A stretch of DNA of 64,000 nucleotides from contig JAKJHU010000067.1 in NCBI GenBank assembly GCA_022316685.1, positions 620,001 through 684,000 on the forward strand, read 5' to 3'. The number at the start of each line of letters is the position of its first letter. Position 1 is the first letter of the stretch. The stretch comes from Progne subis subis. Its lineage: Eukaryota; Chordata; Aves; Passeriformes; Hirundinidae. The notes beneath the pieces are model-generated. The model saw nothing but the letters and a program-made list of their open reading frames with translations, was not told the DNA's origin and did not search any database. Both the position numbers and the translations under genes were made by a program. This document shows positions 53,869 to 62,124 of the stretch, in pieces.

Positions 53869-54560
53869 TGTGGCCGTGCTTCTTCTCTGCACCGGGAGGA
53901 CGCCGGCCTCTGGCTGGCTCAGATCCACACAGCTACAAGATGTTCCCAGTTTGGATGGGCACATAGGTTATCTTTACCTGCTTGCTCGGCTTCTCAGCAG
54001 CAGCTGGACTAAATAGTGTCGTGACAGCAGCGGCAGTAGAAAAGGCTGGCTCTCAGCTTAGCAGGTTAAAAGATGTTTATTCAGGCCGGGCTGTGGGAGC
54101 ACCGCAGCTGGCCCAAACCGCAGGCCAGAGAGAGGCTGGAGAGAGTTTGAATCTCCCTCCTCCACCTTATAACTGGGGGAGGGGTTCAGGGGGGTTACAA
54201 CAAGGCAACAAACCAGGGGATTCAGGGGGCAATAAGGGAGTGTCCCCCTCCAAGCCTCTGACCAACCATCCTCAGAGGAAAGGAATTCCCTCCGGGCGTG
54301 ACCTACCACCTGAAGCCCTCTCCGTATGATTTCGCAATCTTGGGAGGGGTCCCGAATTGATAGGCAGGTTGTCCCAGAGTGAGAGGGGGCAGAGGGGATG
54401 GTCCAGGTCAGGTGAGGGGTGGGATGATTGACACAAAACATCTTATTATACAGAAAGCTAAAAAGGGGATGGACTGTTACAAAACTGGGGATACAGTGAA
54501 CTGAACCATAACATAAAACTTCTTATAAAGACCTAATAAAACAATTCTCGCACCGCCACA
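53869..54560 (-). mobile_element. solo LTR, family B, 6-bp target duplication
   Basis: The element has TGTGGC...GCCACA ends and is flanked by the 6-bp direct repeat TGTAAG at 53,863-53,868 and 54,561-54,566. On the minus strand it shows a normal LTR order: U3, a TATAAG box (54,166-54,171), then about 85 bases downstream an AATAAA signal (54,076-54,081), then about 200 bases of R/U5 ending at 53,869. The 6-bp duplication fits class II (alpha/beta-like) elements. Its sequence is not the same family as the LTRs at 22,550, 48,404 and 61,384. No internal region adjoins it, so it is solo. Frames of 115 and 127 codons inside it lie on opposite strands and are artefacts of GC-rich DNA. Confidence 0.88.
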
Positions 54561-55103
54561 TGTAAGAGCAAAACTGAACAAATGATCATGATCCATCCCA
54601 TATTAACATAGAAACTTTTCTAATTTGAGTAAAAATCAAACACTTTTGTTTTGTTTACAAATTAGTGCAGATGCAATTAACTAAGGTAGATATTGTTGTC
54701 TTGCAACATCCTAAATTGTCATATTTGTGTGATACACTTTTAGTTCTAAGGATAAAAACTATGTTTGTTTTTTTCCTTCCTTTAGGTCTTTGTGCCTGAG
54801 ATATGTCTTAGCTTTTGGTTTTGTTTTTGTTTCGGGCTTTTACTTTGGTATGGAGTTTTTTTTGTTTCTTTTGTGGGTTAGTTTTTTTTTTTTTTGTTTG
54901 TAAGTTTGTTTTTAACTAAGAGATAATTATTTTGTTAATGAGGGAGTAGATCCTTGCAAAAAAACTTAATGGAATTTTGAATGTTGTTGTCATGTCAGGC
55001 TGTGTGAGAGTGCAGAAGTACAGAAACACAGTGTGGCATCAGCAGGTCCAGGAGGTGAATTCTAAAAAAATATGTTTTATTAGCAAAGATTGAATGCCAT
55101 ACC

Positions 55104-55126
55104 TTTTTTTTTTTTTTTTTTTTTTT
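55104..55126. repeat. poly-T tract
   Basis: About 23 uninterrupted T followed by CCTTTC. Confidence 0.85.
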
Positions 55127-55731
55127 CCTTTCTTTTTTAAACTACAGACATGTCTAAATTGTAAAATAGTGCACTGAAACTTGTTGATGGAATTAAAATT
55201 ATGTCATTCCGTTAATAGAGGGCTCTTGATTTGCTTAAGGATATGCAGTAACAAAAGAACAAAAGACACTTAGGCAATCATAACCTGTTATGTAGTGGAT
55301 ACAAGCAGTAGAGAAAGTATCCTGTACTACCAACTTCTTCAAATTAAATATACAGTTTATTAAGTCCATGTAAGATTAGATACTTTTGTTTCATTATGGA
55401 GCTTTGAGATAAACTTTTTCTTTGAACTTTGTGGGAGGGGAGGTAAAAATCCTGACCTACAATTTCAAGGACAAAGCAAAGCAGTCTTTTCATTTTCAGG
55501 ATCTTTTTAAGCTAAAGAGGGTCACATCATTTGTATGCTGACATCTTTCCTTTTGTTTTCATTAAAGAAAGAAGAGTAGGAGTCTGAGAAATCTTGAGCT
55601 GTGCCTGATAAGAAATTTTAAAAAGATGACCCCAACCTGTGGAGGATGATTTATGAAATCATGGTTTTCATTATTAGAGTTTGTGCTGACTGTCTTGGTT
55701 TTGATTGATATGCCTGGAGTTTATAGGCTTA

Positions 55732-55759
55732 ATTTTTTTTTTTTTTTTTTTTTTTTTTT
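55732..55759. repeat. poly-T tract
   Basis: About 28 uninterrupted T followed by a pyrimidine-rich stretch. The phenylalanine-rich frame read through it is not a gene. Confidence 0.85.
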
Positions 55760-57944
55760 CCTTTTCTTTTTTTCTTTCTTAAGCAAAGAGCAAGGGCATT
55801 GGAATTATACTGGAGAACAAAGTTATATAAAAGATATCCAGGTACCAAAACAGGTATCACTGAAGATAAAAGAAGACAGAGAAAAAATATTAATGCTTTT
55901 TAAGTTGTTTTGTAATATATATAAAGCTTAAGATTTTAACAAAACTTTAGGGACACAAATATTGAAAAAAAGAGAACAATTGACTTGTTATACACAATCA
56001 CTGATGTAAGGTATTCCATATAATATGATTCCCATCTTCATATCTGTCACTAAAATTAAAAGGACAATAAAAAGTCCCCTTAAAAATCCCTCCCCCCTGA
56101 AAGAATTCCCAAATGCAAAAACTTCAAGAAAGTATAGTAGTTATATTTACTATACTGGCATATGTGTGGTGCTTATATTGACAATATAGTGCATATCTCT
56201 TCTATTGAGCTTACAAAAAGATATGACTGCTCTTGAAAATACTTGAGATGTCTAAACTGAGCTGACAGCAAAATACATGGTATATTAAGATGCAGTTTAT
56301 ATTTCACAAATAGTTCACCCATCCTGTTGTCAATGTCCAGGTAAATGACAGTGTAATTTTTTTTCTCATTTTTAAAAGTCCAAATTGTCAGAATATTATT
56401 TTTCTTTTCAAAAACAGAGCAAAACAAAAAAAAGTCCTGAAATTTTGTCTTGTGTTGAATTCAAGCTCGAGAGGGAGAAGGTTACTTTATTGGGAGAACT
56501 AAGGGGAAAAAAACAATATATTTTTATGAAATGAAAATTTTGACTAAGAGTGAAGTATATTTATGGAAATCAAGGTAAGAATGTGCTCTAGGCACCGGCA
56601 CCTTCCACTAGACCAGGTTACTCCTAGCCACATATTTTATTGTCTTGTGATACTTAGTTCCCAAGTAATGATATATTATGGCACCTATTGCTAAACATCA
56701 TGCAGCTCAGGCAAAGGACTTTACCAGAGTTTCTTTTCTCATCAATCTGCAGTAAAAAAGTTCCATTTACTGGAAATTGTCGGAAAGCACAGTGGAAGCC
56801 AGATGTAGAATGAAACTACCACTACCACAGCCAGAATATGTGATCATGAATCTGCATTTTCTGCGAGCTGAGAACAAGCAGCTGGTTACAGATAGGTTGA
56901 CTTGCCCATGTTTGTAAAACCTCATTTGCTTGATCATGTGGCTGAGCCTTAAGGAAACCTTATTGCACCAGTTAAGAGTTAAAGTGCATATAACCACCTG
57001 AAAATAAGAGAAGGAGATGAAGGAGATGTGGAGGGATGAAGAACAGAAAAGAGGTTCTTCTGGTGAGAGGTTTACTTATACCATTTACTGCATATGCATG
57101 AATACCAGGTACATAACAGCTTTTAGACACCAAAGCATTAATAATTCTGTTATTAACGTGCATTGTGTAATATTAACTTCATGGTGTAAGTCAAAACCTA
57201 ATAAGACACAATCTGAGTTACAGATTTTGGGGAAAACACTAGGCATTAGTTGCACCCTGCACTGGACACAATGTCACTTGCATTATTAGTAAAGTTCAAT
57301 ACAAATACAAGAATCCTGGTGTGTTTTTAGTATATGCAAACTTTTATACTTTTGAGAGATTTAAGTTTTGTCAAATTGGTATAAGCAAATTGCTGCTCTG
57401 AAATGACACTGATAATAATTAGAGTATTGCATAAATTGCTTTGTACAACTGTCTCTTTTTAGCATAGATTCTAAACAGTGCCCATAATTGCAGTGCTAAG
57501 TGTAGTACTGAACAGTCATTATGCAGAGGTGTGTAAGTGAGGAATTGTTAATTTTAAGAAGCTGAAGATATGTTCTCAGCACCTCAATTAAACATCAGGA
57601 ATTTTCTTAGATCGTTAAAACACTGAAATGTGCCATTCTTTTTATGCCTATTTGAGTTTTTTTTGGTTCATTTCTTAAAAATAAAGGTTTTGTTGTTGTT
57701 CATTTCTGTTTACATGCATGAATTTTTTTTGACAGACTAAGTGCACAATTCAATCAAGTTTTGTAAATTTTTGTGTGGCTTTTATTAAAGCAAACTATAC
57801 TGGAATGTATTTGATATTGTGTAGTACAGATTTCAATTTTATTTTAACCTGCAGTCTTGTAAATGGGAAAGAGTTTTGAGGACCATAAAAGATAGCTTGA
57901 TTGATATTTAGCTCCCAATACAAAACTGTCTCTGGGCAGGAAGA

Positions 57945-58195
57945 TCACAGAATCAGGGAACGGCTGGGTTGTCTGGAGATTGTCTAATCCAGCTTCCCTC
58001 CAGGTTACATAGAATTGTGTCCAGGCAGGATTTGAATATCTCCAGAGATAGGGATTCCACAGCCTGTGTCAGTGATCTATTACCCTCCCAGTACAGAAGT
58101 TTTTCCTCATATTTGGGTGGAATTTTCTGTGTCAAAGTTTGTGCTTGTTGTCTCTTTTCCTGTCACTGGGCATAGCTGAAAGGAGTCTGGAGCTG
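57945..58195 (-). mobile_element. CR1 LINE 3' fragment, antisense
   Basis: The plus strand reads as the complement of a CR1 3' end: ATCACAGAATCAGGGAA (terminal repeat), GTCTAATCCAGCTTCCCTCC, TGAATATCTCCAGAGATAGG, AGAAGTTTTTCCTCATATTT and TTTTCCTGTCACTGGGCATA near 58,157. The 3' end of the element is at the left and the fragment is 5'-truncated at the right. It is moderately diverged. Confidence 0.9.
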
Positions 58196-58589
58196 CTACA
58201 TTACTGTTAAAGTGATACTAATTTGTAAACAAAATATCTAAAACCACATTCTTTCTAACACCAGAGTCACAACCGACACATTTGTGATCTAGTAGCAGTT
58301 TGTATGAAAGAAGTTAGACCCACGTGTAAGAAATCTTATTTCTGCCACAGAACAATCTGTTTAGGCAGAAGATGTTTTACTAGCAGGCTTTAGGAAATCT
58401 GGATGCTTCATTAATCCCCATCTATTGCTTTTTTACAGGGAGCTGACTCTTGCCTGTGTTCTCATTAGGCATGTTCATTCCACTACATTTCAAGAAAGGG
58501 AAAGTATTTTTCTTCCCACTCAAATCATTTCTCTGGACAGTCCTAGTAGAAAAAAGTGAATTTAGAGATTTTTCATGTACTTTTCTTTT

Positions 58590-58800
58590 GTGCTGTTTTT
58601 TGTTGTGGTGGTGATTTTGTTGTTTGGTTTATTTTGTGATTTTTTGGGGGGTTGGGTTGGGTTTGTTTGTTTGTTTGTTTGTTTGTTCGTTTGTTTTGGT
58701 GAGTTTGTTTGTTTGTTTTGGTGAGTTTGTTTGTTTGTTTTGGTGAGTTTGTTTGTTTGTTTTGGTGAGTTTGTTTTGTTTTGTTTTGTTTGGTTTTTTT
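58590..58800 (+). repeat. G/T-rich tract with 22-bp minisatellite
   Basis: A nearly pure G/T stretch. Inside it, a 22-bp unit starting GAGTTTGTTTG and ending TTTTGGT is repeated exactly three times (58,701-58,722, 58,723-58,744, 58,745-58,766) with imperfect copies on both sides. The reverse frame of Thr-Asn-Lys-Gln repeats is a translation of it. Confidence 0.93.
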
Positions 58801-61288
58801 CCCCCAAGTACTCTTTTGAATTCATATATTATTTATCATAATGCTAAAACAATTGTTAAAAAACCCTATACATAACGCAGTCAGTATGACTGAACATAGG
58901 ACAAGGATTCTGGAGTAGTACAAGGCATCTGTGAGTTCTCATGAAGCTCTCATCTGTGTAGATGAGTTCATACCATTTGATAAAAACTTTGTTTAGTACT
59001 TTTAATACTTTTTTTTTTTTTTTTTTAATAATACTAATTTCAATAGCTTAACAGATTTCAGTGGTGTTTTTCTGAATATAAAGCAGTGACATTTTTGTAC
59101 AAAGAAAGGAGATTCCACTTCTTTGCCATTCATTTTCTATTTGGTATTTCAGAAAATTACGTTGCATTACATATCAGGCTCTGTGTTTTATACACCCAGA
59201 GATAAACTGATCTATATTAAGATAGATTTCTTAAATACAGATGTCAGCCACGGAGGAAGACACTCAAACATATGCACCAGAACTCTTCAAATCTGCTAGA
59301 AAAGTACTAAAAACACCTCAGTATTCTGATATTCTACATTGATTGTAAAGGATACTGTCATGACTACTTCACACTTAAATATGTAATTTTTAAGAGTTCT
59401 AAAGTGAGATGATTCTCTCTTTAAATTCTAAATCATCTCTTTAAACTAATAACAGTTTAATAACTAATTTAACAGTTTAATAACTAATAATGCATCTGAG
59501 AAAGCAGAGAATCCATATGTTCATGAGTTTAATTTTCAATGTACAGAACCATAAAATAGCAGCAACTTATATTAATTTTCCCTTATAGAAGAAGTATTTC
59601 TTAATTTATTCTAAACATGAATTTTATAAAGAGATAAAATACAAGCATTCCATTGATAAAAACCTCAAAGTAATGTGATCCCCTCTTTTTTCCCCCCCCC
59701 TATTTTTGTAAGGGACTTTTCAAAACTTTCAAACTTTAGTTTAGGTTTGTTGTAGATATGATAAAGATATGCTTATTATGTAAAATATTGATAATTGTTT
59801 ATAATAGGTAGGTACCATCTTTCTTCACCACTGTGTTTGCACATAGTGTCATTACTGAGGCATCTAAAGGATTGAAAATAGAAAATTATTACATGAATTT
59901 AAAAATTGTGTCCATTCAAAATTATTTTTTTTATGAAATTCCGAAACCCTGAATCATTTTATCTTTTATGAAATCCTTTTGTAACATTTTTTCCCCTCTT
60001 CTTGCATGGTAAAGTGTAATCCTGTGCTGAATCTCTCCGAATAAACTGGAGGCAAATTTTAACTAGTGGCATGATAAACAAGATTTTTTTTTTTTTTTTT
60101 AATACCTATTTTTTAGATATTTTAAGCTTAGCCCCAGAATGTGAAATGGACATATGATAGCTAGATGTTGCTGGTTTTATTATTTCACACTGGAGAGGAA
60201 TACTCTGTTGGGATTTCAGGTATATGTACAGTTTAAGCAAATGCACTAATGGTTTAGGGACAAAGCCCAAGCCATTACTCAGGGACAATTCATGATGCCA
60301 AGGGATAAATAATCCAATCACATTACTGGTACTTGTGTCCTCTTCAATTAGTTTCTATTTCTTTTAAGTAGGAATTTTGGTCCTTGAGGAACAACAAGAA
60401 ATTTATTTGTTCCTGTTACGCGTATATATCAACTGGGGGGATAGGATGGCAGGGGAAGTATCTCTAATGACAGATAGATAAGTTTAAGTATTGCATTCCC
60501 TGCCTTCACAGCATTGACTAAAGTTTCTTTCCCAGAATTCATTCCTGGAATATTATAGCTTTTGTCTGTACTTCTAGTAAACATAATTAAACAATAATTA
60601 AATATTTCTGGCTGTGCTGTTCATCAAAAAGAAGCAGAGATAAAACATGTTTTCTGCAGTTAGTAATTTGAGTTGATCCTTTCATAATTTGGTTCTGACA
60701 CCTGCTTAGACAGAGACCAAATTTAATCTAGAAGTAATTTTCCTGCACAGTATTTTGTACTGGGAGAAAAAGCATGAGGCCAATAGTGTCTTTCATGCAG
60801 ATGAGAAGCCTTGGGAGAGATATATTACATAGAAGATAAGCATGTGTGTCATAGATTTAAACACAAGAGCCTGTCTGAATTTTTAAAATCTTAGAAAAGC
60901 AGAAGTTGTATGCACAACATGGATCAAAGATGAAGCAGAACATTAATTTAATAGAAGTTGGAAATTCCTGTAAAGATGGGAATGCAATCTAGAAAAAAAG
61001 TCTTGCTGACTATGCTATCTCATTGGGTTGAATTTCTTCATGCAAATTAAATGCCATGTAATCATACTGAGTCCATCATTAAAAATGAGGTAAAATTCCA
61101 TTATAAAGGAAAAGTTACCCAAAGACTCCTAGGCCAATGCAGTGTTTTTCTTAGTCTTCTTGACAAAACAGGACAAATTGAAAAGCCACATTTTATTACT
61201 CAAATGCATCTCTCATGGCCAAAATCATAAGTTCCAAAACAAGGGTAAGAATTTGTGCTTGAATCTGGATATTTGCTGGTGTGTACTT

Positions 61289-61291
<3 letters not shown>
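58801..61291. other. gene-free AT-rich DNA
   Basis: About 2.5 kb without a gene. It includes a 20-bp-spaced tandem duplication of AACAGTTTAATAACTAAT (59,451-59,468 and 59,471-59,488) and poly-T near 59,009-59,025 and 60,085-60,100. Confidence 0.55.

Positions 61292-61331
<40 letters not shown>
61292..61331. repeat. pure poly-T tract, 40 bases
   Basis: Forty uninterrupted T, ending 52 bases before the 5' LTR of the provirus. It belongs to the target DNA rather than to the element, because the LTR family does not include it. Confidence 0.93.
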
Positions 61332-61335
<4 letters not shown>

Positions 61336-61383
61336 GCAAGTTGGAGTTTGACTCCAGAGCTTAAGGGACCAGGACTAACTAAT

Positions 61384-62039
61384 TGTCCTGGGGTGACTGT
61401 GTATCCCCAATCGTCTGTTGGGTGCAGGGGGGAGGGCAAGCGCGGTTTGTTTTTCCCCAGGAAAACTCTGCTCATCCAAGTGACCTTGAAGCGGGGGAGC
61501 TGGAACTCGGCGAGACTGAAGAAGCTCTGTTGTTTTTCTCGGGCAGTTAGTTTAGTTTAGTGCTAGCATAGTGTTAGATGCTGTAGAACAGCTGAAGCTT
61601 TTTTTGCTTTTTTTGCTTTCTTCTTTTTTTTCTTTTTTTCTTTCCTTTTTTCTTTTTTTTTTTTTTTTGCCCTCTCCTCGGAACTGTTCCAACCTCTCCG
61701 GACTGAGGACCTGGGGAAGCACCGGGGGGCCTCCACAGGGGACCCACCCCACCGAAACCACCAAGACCAGCCCTGCACTTTTTTTTCCAACGTCAGCGGA
61801 GAGAGAGTGGTGGAGCACACTGACAATCTTCAAGAGGAGAGACTTTCTTTAAGTTTGTTATCCCTCCGTAAGCGGCACGAAGCTCTTGTCATCGGGTATT
61901 GTGCTGGGAGTGCTTTGCCTGTGTAATAAACAGGTTTTTTCCACTTCTCTCTGAAGAAGTTTTTCCCGAACCGGTTGGGGGAGGGGAGAGGGGGGCCCCT
62001 TGGGAGGATTTCTCCCAAAATCTGCCTGAAACCACCACA
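61384..62039 (+). mobile_element. 5' LTR of the provirus, family A
   Basis: The LTR runs from TGTCCTGGGGTGACTG to AAACCACCACA. It matches the solo LTR at 48,404 (reverse) closely and the one at 22,550 more distantly. It holds a pyrimidine-only tract at about 61,608-61,668, a GC-rich block at about 61,670-61,760, an AATAAA signal at 61,925-61,930 followed by T-rich sequence, and a G-rich U5 (61,977-62,004). I see no convincing TATA box upstream of the signal, so the promoter may be TATA-less. From the position of AATAAA, U5 is about 90 bases. Frames of 60 to 93 codons in it are artefacts. Confidence 0.93.
61925..61930 (+). promoter_or_regulatory. LTR polyadenylation signal AATAAA
   Basis: A canonical AATAAA within a nearly palindromic CCTGTGTAATAAACAGG, followed by T-rich sequence. 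It marks the end of R. The equivalent in the copy at 48,404 (minus strand, 48,512-48,517) lies in a perfect 8-bp palindrome. Confidence 0.85.
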
Positions 62040-62046
62040 AACTTCT

Positions 62047-62077
62047 TGGCGCCCGAACGTGTGGCTCGAACCCACGA
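62047..62077 (+). promoter_or_regulatory. primer-binding site, tRNA-Lys type
   Basis: TGGCGCCCGAACGTGTGG begins 7 bases after the LTR end, and the complementarity continues as GCTCGAACCCACGA. Compared with the reverse complement of the 3' end of vertebrate tRNA-Lys(1,2), it shows one inserted G after TGGCGCCC and one G-to-T change, and otherwise matches through the T arm. The first 12 bases are also identical to the tRNA-Lys3 complement. A lysine tRNA is therefore the likely primer of reverse transcription. This rests on recalled tRNA sequence. Confidence 0.88.
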
Positions 62078-62124
62078 GAGAGTGGAAAAACCCTGAACTG
62101 ATTAGTATTTAGCAGTCAGTAAAT

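Larger units (their letters stand above)
54567..57944. other. gene-free AT-rich DNA
   Basis: No gene or recognisable transposon. It contains T-rich G/T wording near 54,810-54,910 and the poly-T tracts listed separately. Confidence 0.55.

Noticed and set aside
54058..54441. 127-codon minus-strand frame and a 115-codon plus-strand frame over it
   Set aside because: Both lie in the family B LTR and cover each other. GC-rich LTR DNA has few stops.
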